Assembly (NCBI GenBank): GCA_031415015.1 | Contig: JANOQT010000037.1 | Location: 62,001 to 126,000 of the forward strand | DNA: 64,000 nucleotides | Direction of reading: 5' to 3' | Origin: JAUYQR01 sp031415015 | GTDB lineage: Bacteria > Pseudomonadota > Alphaproteobacteria > Rhodobacterales > Rhodobacteraceae | Shown: piece after piece, positions 1 to 8,905 of the stretch | Position numbering within the stretch: the first letter of the stretch is position 1 | Layout of the letters: each line of letters opens with the position of its first letter | Notes under the pieces: model-generated | What the model was told of the DNA's origin: nothing | What the model saw: the letters and a program-made list of their open reading frames with translations, nothing else | The model's database searches: none | Program-made: the position numbers and the translations under genes

Positions 1-171
1 GACATTCGGGATTCTACGCTGCGCATTAAAATAGTCGAGCGCGGCATACACCATGCCGCCGCACCTGCCATTAGTCGTGATCTTGAACAAATTCAGGAAG
101 GAAACATGATTTGAAAACATATTCGGAAACATGAAGCCATGGTTGGCTGGTGAGAAATCAGTGAACTTCAC
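1..171 (-). CDS. N-terminal part of an unidentified protein, cut by the window edge
   Basis: A minus-strand reading frame is open from a GTG at 171 to the left edge (57 codons). The GTG is preceded by GGAG six bases upstream, a good ribosome binding site; an in-frame TTG lies three codons further up. The peptide begins MKFTDFSPANHGFMF and contains NGRCGGMVYAALDYF, which looks like real protein. The Cys-Gly-Gly-Met stretch followed by a helix recalls the nucleophile region of papain-like folds, but that is only a resemblance. The DNA is more AT-rich than the neighbouring operon. The family is not recognised, and no function is assigned. Confidence 0.5.
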   Translation of the reverse strand, partial: MKFTDFSPANHGFMFPNMFSNHVSFLNLFKITTNGRCGGMVYAALDYFNAQRRIPNV

Positions 172-433
172 AATAATCTCCAAGTATCAATGATTGAAAA
201 ACGATGATAAAAAAATTTGTATATCGAGCGTACGCCCCCCCAGAAGTCTGTCAACCCTCGATGGTTGTAAATGTTGTTTCGGAACAGTTGTCCGCCGATA
301 CCTGTCTTGTTGGGGACGTTTGCTAGGGATAATGCGGTTGCAGCCTTGTCAGAGGGGCACCGGATGCATCCACGACAGGCTCTGCCTTGAGCGCGGTGAA
401 GTTTTGGAAGATGGCAGAACGACGCGTGCCACC

Positions 434-913
434 TTACCCCAGATACCCCTGGAAACTTTGCACCACTTCCTCATAGACCGCGCGTTTGAAGGGCACGATT
501 TCGGCGATCATCTGATCTGCGCTGATCCAGCGCCAGCTGGAAAACTCCGGGTGGTTTGTGGCGATCTTGATGTCGGCATCGGTGCCCAGAAACCGGAACA
601 GGAACCATTTCTGCCGCTGGCCGCGATACTTGCCGCCCCAGACTTTGCCCAGCAGCTCGGGCGGCAGGTCGTAAGTAACCCAGCCGTGGGTCTTTGCGAC
701 CTGGCTTGCCAAATCGGCGGTGATGCCGGTTTCTTCCCACAGTTCACGCAAAGCGGCGGCCTTGGGTTTTTCGCCCTCGTCAATACCGCCTTGTGGCATC
801 TGCCAGGCAGGGGAGGGACTGTCGAGGCGTTGGCCCGCAAAGACCAGACCCTGATCGTTGATCAGCATCACACCGACGCAGGGGCGGTAGGGGAGGGTTT
901 CGGGATCGACCAT
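434..913 (-). CDS. rppH: RNA pyrophosphohydrolase RppH (Nudix family)
   Basis: 159 aa, normal length for the family. A complete Nudix box spans residues 42-64, with the REXXEEXG core readable as RELWEETG; its acidic residues bind the metal. The N-terminus (LPYRPCVGVMLIN) and the tryptophan-rich C-terminal half (WKW-like region, SSWRWIS) are typical of RppH/IalA proteins. The enzyme removes pyrophosphate from the 5' end of triphosphorylated RNAs, or hydrolyses dinucleoside polyphosphates, in the cytoplasm. It is the last gene of the gpmI-envC-ctpA-rppH transcription unit, starting 34 bases after the ctpA stop. No strong ribosome binding site precedes the chosen ATG. Confidence 0.9.
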   Translation of the reverse strand: MVDPETLPYRPCVGVMLINDQGLVFAGQRLDSPSPAWQMPQGGIDEGEKPKAAALRELWEETGITADLASQVAKTHGWVTYDLPPELLGKVWGGKYRGQRQKWFLFRFLGTDADIKIATNHPEFSSWRWISADQMIAEIVPFKRAVYEEVVQSFQGYLG

Positions 914-947
914 GAGAAATGGGCGGGGTTCTTCCCCGCCCGTTCCC

Positions 948-2297
948 TTATGGATCTTGCGGGGCGATAGCGGTCAGCCCCTTGAGGATGTCGACGGCGT
1001 ACGCGAGCTGGTAATCCTCGTCGCGCAGCTTGGCGGATTCTTCGGCGCGGGCCAGTTCTTCTTCGTACAGCCGCTTTTCGTCATCGGTCATCGAATCGTT
1101 GGTAATGGCCCCGCGCAGATCGGCCTCGGACCGGTTCTTCACGGCGGACTTCGGTTCCTCTTCAACGGCTCCGGGCACCGGCGGTTCGACCTGCGGCTGG
1201 TTGACCACGATGTCGGGCGAGATTCCCAGCGCCTGAATGGACCGGCCCGAGGGCGTGTAGTAACGGGCCGTCGTCAGACGCATGGCCCCATCGCCGCGCA
1301 GCGGAATCAACGTCTGGACCGAGCCCTTGCCGAAGCTTTTGGTGCCGACAACGATGGCACGGCGGTGATCTTGCAGCGCACCCGCCACGATCTCAGACGC
1401 CGAGGCCGAGCCGCCGTTGATCAGCATGACAATCGGCTTGCCAGCGATCAGATCGCCGGGCTTGGCGTTGTAACGCTCGCCGCTGGCCGGATCGCGGCCC
1501 CGGGTGGAGACGATCTCGCCCTTTTCAAGGAAGGCGTCCGAGACGGTGATCGCTTCGTTCAGAAGGCCGCCGGGGTTGTTGCGCAGGTCCAGCACGACGC
1601 CGCTGAGCTTATCGATGCCGCCCAGTTCCTCGATGCCCTTCTTGAGTTCGTCATTCACCCCGGTCGTTGTCTGGTCGTTGAAGGTGGTGATGCGCAGCAC
1701 GACGGTGGAGCCGACGACGCGGCCCTTGACGGCGATCAGTTTGATGGTGTCGCGGATGATCGACACGTCGAAGGGTTCCGGCGTGCCTTCGCGCACCACG
1801 GTGATGATGATCTCTGACCCGATCGGGCCACGCATCATGCCGACCGCGTCGTCGAGTACGAGACCAAGCACCGATTCACCGTTTACATGGGTGATAAAAT
1901 CGCCGGCAAGGATGCCGGCCTTGGCGGCAGGTGTGCCGTCCATCGGCGAGATCACCTTGATGAAGCCTTCTTCCTGCGTCACCTCGATGCCAAGGCCGCC
2001 GAACTCGCCGCGCGTCTGTACCTGCATGTCGTCGAAATCTTTCGCCGACAGATAGCTGGAATGCGGATCAAGCGACGTGAGCATGCCGTTGATGGCGGCC
2101 TCGACCAGCATGTCCGTCTCGACCGGTTCGACGTACTGGGCGCGGATACGCTCGAAAATGTCGCCGAAAAGGTCGAGCTGTTCGTATACAGAGCTGTCCT
2201 TGGACGCCTCTTGTGCGATCAACGGACCGGCCACCTGCGTGGTCAGAAGGGCCCCTGCCACGGTTCCGCCGAGGGCGGCCATCACGAATCTCTTCAT
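948..2297 (-). CDS. ctpA: Carboxy-terminal processing protease CtpA (S41)
   Basis: 449 aa periplasmic serine protease. Residues 1-29 form a signal peptide. A PDZ domain covers roughly 85-170 (GGLGIEV and the AAKAGILAGD loop). The S41 core has NPGGLLNEA near 241 and the catalytic pair Ser299 (in GGSASASEI) and Lys324 (in SFGKGSVQ), 25 residues apart as in Prc. Such proteases trim C-termini of envelope proteins and process peptidoglycan hydrolases. The start lies 8 bases from the stop of the upstream EnvC-like gene, so they are cotranscribed, which fits a shared cell-wall role. The C-terminal tail after about 375 is charged and probably non-catalytic. Confidence 0.93.
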   Translation of the reverse strand: MKRFVMAALGGTVAGALLTTQVAGPLIAQEASKDSSVYEQLDLFGDIFERIRAQYVEPVETDMLVEAAINGMLTSLDPHSSYLSAKDFDDMQVQTRGEFGGLGIEVTQEEGFIKVISPMDGTPAAKAGILAGDFITHVNGESVLGLVLDDAVGMMRGPIGSEIIITVVREGTPEPFDVSIIRDTIKLIAVKGRVVGSTVVLRITTFNDQTTTGVNDELKKGIEELGGIDKLSGVVLDLRNNPGGLLNEAITVSDAFLEKGEIVSTRGRDPASGERYNAKPGDLIAGKPIVMLINGGSASASEIVAGALQDHRRAIVVGTKSFGKGSVQTLIPLRGDGAMRLTTARYYTPSGRSIQALGISPDIVVNQPQVEPPVPGAVEEEPKSAVKNRSEADLRGAITNDSMTDDEKRLYEEELARAEESAKLRDEDYQLAYAVDILKGLTAIAPQDP

Positions 2298-2304
2298 CCT
2301 CGTC

Positions 2305-3438
2305 TCAGTCTCCTGTTCGGGCGGTCGCGGTGAACCAGTCCATCGGGTTCACCGGGGCAGCACCCTGTCTCAGTTCCATATAAAGCGTTTCCGTGTCGCG
2401 CCCGCCAGACCCATCTGCGGGCGGGGTGGTGAATTCTGCCGAAGCCGGATCGGTTCCGCCGCCTGCACCGCCCATCAGACCCAGCGGCGCGCCGGCGGCA
2501 ATGACGTCGCCCACATCTCCGTACAAGGTATCTAGACCGGCCAGAACCAGAAGATAGCCGTCGCCGGGTTCAACGATCATCACGTTTCCGTAGTCGAGAA
2601 GCGGGCCCCGGTACCGGATGGTTGCGGGCCAGGGCGCGGTGACCAGGGCGCGGGCTTGGGTGGCCAGCGACAGCCCGGGGCGGCGGGTGCCGGTGGCGTC
2701 GGCCTCGTCAGGTTCGCGCAGCAGCGCGCCGAGGACCGGCAGCGGCAGGGTGCCCTTGGCGGCGGTAAAGGTCTGGTCCTGCCGGTCATCGACGTTCAGC
2801 GACAGGCCTTCGGCGAAGTCCTCCAAGGTGTCGGCGCTTTCCAGCAGGCTGCGCAGCGCCTCGGGGTCGTCGGTGAAGCGGCGGGGCAGGTCGGTGCGGT
2901 CCGAAATCGCCTGCGACAGGGTGGTGCGCGCGGTCTGCGCCGCTGCAAGGCCGCGCGACAGGGTATCGCCCGCGGCCAGTTGCAGCGCGCGCAGGTCGGT
3001 CAGTTCCTGCAGTTCGGCGCGCAGGGCCTGCGCTTCGACCTGCAGGGCGGGCGTCACATCGGCGATCATCATCCCCGAACGCGCCGTGCCCAGCGCGCCA
3101 TCGGGGTGCAGAAGCAGAAGCGGGCCGGGGTTCGCCTCCATCGTCGCCAGGACGCCCAGAAGCTGGCCGATGCCGTCGCGCTTGGCCTCCAGCCGACGGG
3201 TGAGGGTGGTTTCGCGCAACGCAGCCGTGCGCAATGCGGCGCGCAGGGTGGCAAGGCCCTGTTCGTAAGCGCGGATGGTCTGGCTGAGAGCGCTGACGCG
3301 GTCGCGGGCGGTGGTGGCTGCGTCCAGTGCGGTGACGGCGGCCTGCAGATCGGACGCGGCCTTCGCGGCCTGTTCGGCGACGGTTTCGGCCATGGCGGGA
3401 CAGGCCAGCAGAACGGCAAGGGCAATGGCGCGGATCAT
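2305..3438 (-). CDS. EnvC-like murein hydrolase activator
   Basis: 377 aa. Residues 1-17 (cleavage after AMA) form a signal peptide, followed by a long Ala/Leu/Arg-rich coiled-coil region to about 210 and then a C-terminal LytM/M23-type domain (about 260-375, including LDYGNVMIVEPGDGYLLVLAGL). The zinc ligands of active M23 peptidases (HxxxD and HxH) are not seen, as in EnvC/NlpD activators, which switch on amidases at the division site rather than cutting murein. Its ATG overlaps the gpmI stop (ATGA, 3435-3438), and it sits directly upstream of ctpA, so translation is likely coupled. Confidence 0.85.
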   Translation of the reverse strand: MIRAIALAVLLACPAMAETVAEQAAKAASDLQAAVTALDAATTARDRVSALSQTIRAYEQGLATLRAALRTAALRETTLTRRLEAKRDGIGQLLGVLATMEANPGPLLLLHPDGALGTARSGMMIADVTPALQVEAQALRAELQELTDLRALQLAAGDTLSRGLAAAQTARTTLSQAISDRTDLPRRFTDDPEALRSLLESADTLEDFAEGLSLNVDDRQDQTFTAAKGTLPLPVLGALLREPDEADATGTRRPGLSLATQARALVTAPWPATIRYRGPLLDYGNVMIVEPGDGYLLVLAGLDTLYGDVGDVIAAGAPLGLMGGAGGGTDPASAEFTTPPADGSGGRDTETLYMELRQGAAPVNPMDWFTATARTGD

Positions 3439-4952
3439 GCGATCAGGGATATCCCGGTCATCTCGGCGGGTTGCGGCAGGCCCATCAGCTGTAACAGCGT
3501 GGGCGCAAGGTCTGACAGGCGCCCGTCACGCAAGGTGGTACCGGGGGGGCCACCAACGAGGATCACCGGCACAGGGTTGGTGGTATGGGCCGTATGCGGG
3601 CCGCCGGTGACGGGGTCGACCATCAGCTCGCAGTTGCCATGGTCGGCGCAGATCAGCATCGCGCCGCCTTTGGCGGTCAGCGCGGCAAGCGCGCGGGTCA
3701 GGCCCCGGTCCACCGCCTCGCAGGCCAGGATCGCGGCGGGCAGGCTGCCAGTGTGGCCGACCATGTCGGGGTTGGCGAAGTTGACGACGATCAGGTCGTA
3801 GCCATGGTTGATCGCGGCGACGAGGTGGTCGGTCACTTCCGGCGCGCTCATTTCCGGCTGCAGATCGTAGGTCGCCACTTTGGCCGACAGCGGCATGGCG
3901 CGGTCCTCGCCGGGATAGGGCACTTCGCGGCCACCGTTCAGAAAGAAGGTGACGTGGGGATATTTCTCGGTTTCGGCCAGACGGAACTGGGTCTTGCCGT
4001 GGGCCGAGACCCACTCGCCGATGGTGTTGACGAGGACGCGCTTTGGGTAGGCGGTGGCCATGTAGGCGTTATGCGCGGTGGAGTATTCGACCATCCCCAA
4101 CATCGCGGACCATTTCGGGCGGGGGCCGGTTTCGAACGCGGTGAAGGCGGGGTCGCCGAGGGCTGCCAGGATCTCACGCGCGCGATCGGCGCGGAAGTTC
4201 AGGCAAAACACCCCGTCGCCGTCCTTGGCGCCGTGGTAGCCGTCGATGACCGTGGGCGCGAGGAATTCGTCCGTCTCGCCCTTGGCGTAGGAATTGGACA
4301 CAGCGTTGATCGGGTCGGGTGCAGCCTCGCCCCGCGCGGAGACCATCACCTCATAGGCGCGGGCCACCCGGTCCCAACGGTTGTCGCGGTCCATTGCCCA
4401 GTAGCGCCCTGTCACCGTCGCGATGCCCGCACCGTATGGCAGGCGTTGAACGAGGGCGGCGATATAGCCCTGCGCCGAAGACGGCGCGACGTCACGGCCA
4501 TCAGTGATGGCGTGCAAGGCGACCGGCACTCCAAGGGCGGTCAGCGCGCGGCAGGCCGCGAGGATGTGGTTGACATGGCCGTGCACGCCGCCGTCCGACA
4601 CCACACCCATCAGATGCGCAGTGCCGCCCGCTGCCTTCACCGCCGCCGCAAAGGAAAAAAGCCCCGGGTTCGCGGCAAAGCTGCCATCCTCGACCGCCAG
4701 ATCAATCGCGCCAAGGTCCATCGCCACCACGCGGCCTGCGCCGATATTCGTATGCCCAACCTCGGAATTGCCCATCTGGCCGGTGGGCAGGCCCACGTCG
4801 GGGCCGTGGGTGATCAAGGTCGCATGCGGGCAGGTTGCCCAAAGGTGGTTGAAGGTGGGCACATTGGCTTGTGCGGGCGCGCTGACCACCGGATTGTCGC
4901 CGATGCCCCAGCCGTCGAGGATGCACAGGACGACGGGTTTGGGCGCGGGCAT
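3435..4952 (-). CDS. gpmI: 2,3-bisphosphoglycerate-independent phosphoglycerate mutase
   Basis: 505 aa, the usual length. The enzyme interconverts 3- and 2-phosphoglycerate in glycolysis and gluconeogenesis using two Mn ions. Asp13 in LDGWG and the phospho-accepting Ser63 in QMGNSEVGH are present, as is the second metal cluster near the C-terminus (NFANPDMVGHTG and CADHGNCELM). It is the first gene of the minus-strand operon gpmI-envC-ctpA-rppH, and its stop overlaps the next start by four bases. The gap of 130 bases to the transporter gene upstream probably holds the operon promoter. Confidence 0.95.
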   Translation of the reverse strand: MPAPKPVVLCILDGWGIGDNPVVSAPAQANVPTFNHLWATCPHATLITHGPDVGLPTGQMGNSEVGHTNIGAGRVVAMDLGAIDLAVEDGSFAANPGLFSFAAAVKAAGGTAHLMGVVSDGGVHGHVNHILAACRALTALGVPVALHAITDGRDVAPSSAQGYIAALVQRLPYGAGIATVTGRYWAMDRDNRWDRVARAYEVMVSARGEAAPDPINAVSNSYAKGETDEFLAPTVIDGYHGAKDGDGVFCLNFRADRAREILAALGDPAFTAFETGPRPKWSAMLGMVEYSTAHNAYMATAYPKRVLVNTIGEWVSAHGKTQFRLAETEKYPHVTFFLNGGREVPYPGEDRAMPLSAKVATYDLQPEMSAPEVTDHLVAAINHGYDLIVVNFANPDMVGHTGSLPAAILACEAVDRGLTRALAALTAKGGAMLICADHGNCELMVDPVTGGPHTAHTTNPVPVILVGGPPGTTLRDGRLSDLAPTLLQLMGLPQPAEMTGISLIA

Positions 4953-5082
4953 GAGCGGACTCCTGTGGCAGTTGCCAGGGTTTTAACGCGCAGGACGGGG
5001 GCGGGGCAACAGGTGTATGCCCCGCGGCGCCGCTCATCGCTTCCTTTCGGGCGCTCTTCGCTTTGGCAAGCGAGGAAAGCCG

Positions 5083-5973
5083 TCAGGCTTGAAGAGCGGC
5101 GGCCTTTTCGCGGACCTGTTGCCGCCAGAGCGTGAACACCCCGGCTGCCACCACGACCCCTGCACCGATAGCCACGTTCACGCGCAGCGTTTCGCCGAAA
5201 ACCGCAATACCGATCATCGATGCAAACACCAGCTGCAGATAGGCGAAGGGCTGCACGGCAGAGGCTTCGGCCACCGCATAGAACTTGATCAGCAGCCAGT
5301 GGCCCAGCACCGCCATGCCGCACAGCGCGGCCATCCAGCCCCAGTCGGGACCGGTCATCGTTTCCCACGACCAGATGCCGACAAGCGTCATTGCAAGCGC
5401 GCCGACGGTGCCGGTCCAGAAGAAGCTGACCGACGTATCGTCCCTGCGCGCAACATAGCGCGTCAGCAGACTGTAAAGGGCGAACAGGAAGGCCGCCAGC
5501 AGCGGCACCAGCGCCCACGGCGAGACCACCGCAAAGCCCGGTTGCAGGATGATCAGAACGCCCACGAGGCCCACCATAATCGCAGCCCAGCGCCGCCATC
5601 CGACCTTTTCGCCAAGGATCGGGCCGGAGAGGGCTGCAACGAGGAGGGGGTAGCAGGTGAACACCGCATGCGCCTCGATCAGGCCAAGGTGAACAAAGCC
5701 CACGACCATCACGCAAATCTCGGCCACCAGAATGACGCCGCGGGCGGCTTGCAGCCAGGGGGTGGCGGAGCGTGTGGCAGCCCGGATACCGCCGGGGCTG
5801 CGGGCGGCGACCGCCACGACGAAGGCCCCGAAGAACCAGAAGCGGATCATCACGATCATCATCACGTTGTATTCGGCGGCAAGGTGGCGCGAGATGCCAT
5901 CCTGCGCCGCGAACACGAACGTCGTGGCGATCATCAGCCAGATGCCGAGGCGGATGTTCTGCGGCGAGGTCAT
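5083..5973 (-). CDS. EamA/DMT-family membrane transporter (copy 2 of tandem pair)
   Basis: 296 aa inner-membrane protein with about ten hydrophobic segments in two EamA repeats (about 10-140 and 155-285). The repeat-start pattern (FVFAAQDGISRHLA) and the GWRRWAAIMVGLVGVLII segment after the loop are typical of the RhaT/EamA group, which exports amino acids or other metabolites; the substrate cannot be predicted. Its ATG overlaps the stop of the upstream paralogue (ATGA 5970-5973). The two proteins share most motifs (AAQDG.SRHLA, HAVF..CPLL.AALSGP), so they arose by tandem duplication. Confidence 0.85.
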   Translation of the reverse strand: MTSPQNIRLGIWLMIATTFVFAAQDGISRHLAAEYNVMMIVMIRFWFFGAFVVAVAARSPGGIRAATRSATPWLQAARGVILVAEICVMVVGFVHLGLIEAHAVFTCYPLLVAALSGPILGEKVGWRRWAAIMVGLVGVLIILQPGFAVVSPWALVPLLAAFLFALYSLLTRYVARRDDTSVSFFWTGTVGALAMTLVGIWSWETMTGPDWGWMAALCGMAVLGHWLLIKFYAVAEASAVQPFAYLQLVFASMIGIAVFGETLRVNVAIGAGVVVAAGVFTLWRQQVREKAAALQA

Positions 5974-6833
5974 CGGCGCTCCAGCGACAGGGCATAGAGC
6001 CCGGCGGCGACGATCACCGCAGTGCCAAGGGCGACCAGCGGGGCAAGGGTCTCACCGAAGATGGTCAGGCCGATCAGGGTGACGAAGACGATCTGCAGGT
6101 AGGCATAGGGCTGCACCCGCGCGGCCTCGGTCGCCTCGTAGCATTTCAGCAGCAGCCAGTGCGAGAAGATTGACAGGATGCAGTAGAACGCGAGGGGCGG
6201 CACGTTCCGCGGCGCGATCGGTTCAAGGTTGGGGACGCCGAGGCCGGTCATCAGCACGGCCCCGATCACGCCGGGCCAGAAGAAGGCCGGAAAGGTCGGC
6301 TCGTCCCGCGTGGTCAGGCGGGTCAGGACAGAGTAGGCGGCGAACATCAGAGCGGCGGCGAAGGGCAGGAGTGCGGGCCATGAGAACACGCCCGAGCCGG
6401 GGCGCAGGATGATCAGCACGCCGGTGAGGCCTGCCGCGACGGCGGCCCAGCGTTGCCATGAGATGCGCTCGCCCAGAATGGGGCCGGAGAGGGCGACGAT
6501 GAGAAGGGGGCAGATCGCAAAGACCGCGTGCGACTCGATGAGGCCGATCAGGGTGTAGCCCCAGACGATCAGGCAAACCTCGGTGACCAGCAGGGTGGAG
6601 CGGACCAGATGCGCGCCGAGGCGGCTGGAGCGGATCGCGGCGCGGGGGCCTTCGGGCTGACGGAACGCGAGGAGGATCACGAAGGCCGCAAAGGCCCAGT
6701 AGCGGATCATCACGATCATCAGGGTGTTGTATTGCCCCGCCAGATGCCGGGAAAACCCGTCCTGCGCCGCAAAGGCCGCGACGGCGGCGATCATCAGGAA
6801 AATGCCGCGGGTGGGGTTCTTGGAGAGGGTCAT
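5970..6833 (-). CDS. EamA/DMT-family membrane transporter (copy 1 of tandem pair)
   Basis: 287 aa paralogue of the next gene, with about ten transmembrane segments in two EamA domains. Shared landmarks include AAQDGFSRHLAGQYN near 22 and SWQRWAAVAAGLTGVLIIL near 127. It is the first gene of a two-gene unit. Upstream are 207 bases of G-rich intergenic DNA with a perfect 16-bp palindrome at 6891-6906, which could be an operator for this unit or for the divergent LRR gene. The substrate is unknown. Confidence 0.85.
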   Translation of the reverse strand: MTLSKNPTRGIFLMIAAVAAFAAQDGFSRHLAGQYNTLMIVMIRYWAFAAFVILLAFRQPEGPRAAIRSSRLGAHLVRSTLLVTEVCLIVWGYTLIGLIESHAVFAICPLLIVALSGPILGERISWQRWAAVAAGLTGVLIILRPGSGVFSWPALLPFAAALMFAAYSVLTRLTTRDEPTFPAFFWPGVIGAVLMTGLGVPNLEPIAPRNVPPLAFYCILSIFSHWLLLKCYEATEAARVQPYAYLQIVFVTLIGLTIFGETLAPLVALGTAVIVAAGLYALSLERR

Positions 6834-6890
6834 TGCGGGGGGTGGGGTAGCACGGGGCTTGGGGAGGTTACAGGGGAGTGTTTTGGGGTG

Positions 6891-6906
6891 TGTCCACGCG
6901 TGGACA
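6891..6906. promoter_or_regulatory. Perfect 16-bp palindrome, operator candidate
   Basis: TGTCCACGCGTGGACA is perfectly self-complementary and lies between the divergent transporter pair and the LRR gene. Its size and position suit a dimeric regulator, but no regulator gene is adjacent, and it could equally be another dispersed palindrome. Confidence 0.3.
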
Positions 6907-7040
6907 AGTGGGTGGTGTATGGGATTTCAATGGGTTACGGGAGAGGTTTAAGGATTTGGTAACTTTTGCGGGGCTTGCGGAGAAGGGATGCGCGGGTCAT
7001 GTTCGGCGGAGAGGGCCGGGAAGGCCGCAAGGGAGGCGGC

Positions 7041-8777
7041 ATGGGAAAGGCGGAAGCGGCGTTTGAGGCGGCAAGACGGCGGATTGCCGAGGCGAAGCGG
7101 GAGGGGTTAGAAACGCTAGATTTGCGCCTTGTAGGCCTAGAGCAGATACCTGAGGAGATTGCCGGGCTAACAGGTTTGAAGCGACTTTACCTAACCGGAG
7201 CAGGGGTGAGCGACCTCAGCGCCTTGTCAAGGCTAAGCGGATTGACGCGCCTTGAGCTCAGGGGCACTCGAGTGCGCGAACTCGATGCGCTTGCCGAGAT
7301 GACAGGCCTAACGTGGCTTGATCTCAGCGATACTGCAGTGCGAAAAATAGACGCGCTTGCACAGCTTAAGGCGCTTACGGCGCTTTACCTCGCAGATACA
7401 AGGGTAAGCAATATTGTCGTCCTTGCTGGCCTGATTGGCCTAATTCGGATTGATCTTTCGGGCACCGGGGTGAGTGATATATCCGCTCTTGCCGGGCTGA
7501 CGGGGTTGAAGGAGCTTGGCATCGGTGAGACCGGCGTAAACGATATCGTCGCGCTTGCCGGGCTTACGAGCCTCACTTGGCTTGAACTAAGTAGTACGGG
7601 GGTTCGCGATGTCGCTGTGCTTGCCGGGCTAACGCGACTGACGGGGCTTTCTCTCCCCCATACACAGGTTGGAGTTGAGGGGTTGCGAAAGCTATCCGGA
7701 CTGACACGTCTGGTGACTAGGCCGGGGCCAAAGGGTTATTCGCCGGAGCGCCAAGGGCTGAGCTTTTCTCTATGCGCTGCCACGCGCGAGGATGCGCGTG
7801 TGGATGAGGTATCGCGAATCAAGGACCCTTCCAAACGTGCGCGTGCGTTGTTTGAGTACTTAGGGATGCCTGCAGTGGGGGAAGAGGCGCAGGGTTCTGG
7901 GCCGTCACTTAGTATAAACCTCCCGGTCCCGCGCCCCGCTCCGTTGGAGGTGGCGGTTGGCGAGACCTCAATCGCCATGGCTGGACCCGGTGGTCTGCCC
8001 ATCAGCGATGCCAATGCGCGGGCGGCTTTGGGGTGGGAGGCGTTACAGCGGTATCGGCAGGACTTTGCGGCGGCGTTCAGCATTCACAACTATGCGCCGT
8101 TGCCTGCTTACCTCGCCTCGTTCGACCGGGAGATGGGTGAGGGCTATGATCCGCGCCGGGTGATCGGGATCGGAATGCAGGGGCAGCGGATCATTATCCT
8201 GTCCAAGGACGCGGAGTTTCTGGCGCGGTTGCCGGATGGGGCTGGGGGCGACCTCAGGGGCTTTGCGGCGGCGATTGCGACCTTTGTGAACCGGTTCCCC
8301 GATTGGGTGCTGTACGAGGGTTTGGAAGAACCTGACGATGTGTCGCCTGCGGCGGTGCGGGCGGGTGAAGCCGAGTTCCGGGCGATCGACGCCATCATCT
8401 TCTCGACCCCCGAGGCACAGGAGGATGTGAAGACCGAATACCGCGCCGAGGTGGCCGAAGGGACGGATGCCAAGGCGGGAGTGCCGGAAGCAAGGGGGCT
8501 TGTCGCGTCGACCCACGAGGTGGCGCGGGCCTTGGCGGAGGACGGGTTGGACCGTCGGGAGCGAGAGCGCAAGGCGCGCAATGCGGTTTTGGCGCGGAAG
8601 GGTGGCGATCTTTATGACAAGACGGTGCTGGCCCCGGTCGGGATCAGTCTCCATGTGATGAAGCGGATGGAAGGCCCGTTGCGCAAGCTTGCCAAGCGGT
8701 TCCCGAAGAAGTTCGGGTGGCTGGAGGCGTGGTATGACCACATGTTTCCGCCGGAGGATGGGGGGATTCCGGGCTGA
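7041..8777 (+). CDS. Leucine-rich-repeat protein with unidentified C-terminal domain
   Basis: 578 aa from the ATG at 7041, chosen because GGGAGG precedes it by a few bases; the open frame extends up to an ATG at 6966. The N-terminus (AEAAFEAARRRIAEAKREG) is a charged helix capping about nine leucine-rich repeats of 22-23 residues (about 24-225), each of the SDS22-like form LTxLxLSxTxVxDIxALAGL. After a low-complexity linker the C-terminal half (about 300-578) has no motif I recognise, no signal peptide and no membrane segment, and ends in a basic helix-rich region. The repeat part has visibly lower GC than the C-terminal part, suggesting a transferred or recombined cassette. The LRR arrangement suggests protein binding; function unknown. 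Confidence 0.75.
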   Translation: MGKAEAAFEAARRRIAEAKREGLETLDLRLVGLEQIPEEIAGLTGLKRLYLTGAGVSDLSALSRLSGLTRLELRGTRVRELDALAEMTGLTWLDLSDTAVRKIDALAQLKALTALYLADTRVSNIVVLAGLIGLIRIDLSGTGVSDISALAGLTGLKELGIGETGVNDIVALAGLTSLTWLELSSTGVRDVAVLAGLTRLTGLSLPHTQVGVEGLRKLSGLTRLVTRPGPKGYSPERQGLSFSLCAATREDARVDEVSRIKDPSKRARALFEYLGMPAVGEEAQGSGPSLSINLPVPRPAPLEVAVGETSIAMAGPGGLPISDANARAALGWEALQRYRQDFAAAFSIHNYAPLPAYLASFDREMGEGYDPRRVIGIGMQGQRIIILSKDAEFLARLPDGAGGDLRGFAAAIATFVNRFPDWVLYEGLEEPDDVSPAAVRAGEAEFRAIDAIIFSTPEAQEDVKTEYRAEVAEGTDAKAGVPEARGLVASTHEVARALAEDGLDRRERERKARNAVLARKGGDLYDKTVLAPVGISLHVMKRMEGPLRKLAKRFPKKFGWLEAWYDHMFPPEDGGIPG

Positions 8778-8850
8778 AGCCCGGCATCCGGGGGCGATGG
8801 GCAGATTGCCCATCCTACGGGGGCGGGTGGTGCGTGAGATCATGCACCCT
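8769..8850. repeat. Cluster of three palindromes (REP-like), two ending in CTACG
   Basis: Three hairpins follow each other at the 3' end of the LRR gene: 8769-8784 (CCGGGCTGAAGCCCGG, containing the stop codon), 8796-8814 (8-bp stem, followed by CTACGGGGG) and 8829-8848 (9-bp stem with one G-T pair, followed by CTACG). The middle unit recurs almost exactly, inverted, at 59730-59757. The stems differ but the CTACG tail is constant. They may also end transcription of the convergent genes. Confidence 0.65.
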
Positions 8851-8905
8851 ACGTGATTGCGCTTTGCCGGAAAGGGGCGGGGCACGGGCTTCGGCGGCGC
8901 GGGGG

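Noticed and set aside
194..970. Plus-strand 258-codon frame over rppH
   Set aside because: It is antisense to rppH, which has a full Nudix box; the frame is open only because of high GC.
3585..5135. Plus-strand 516-codon frame opposite gpmI
   Set aside because: It has His/Arg/Gly-rich shadow composition, no motif, and lies fully antisense to an unmistakable gpmI.
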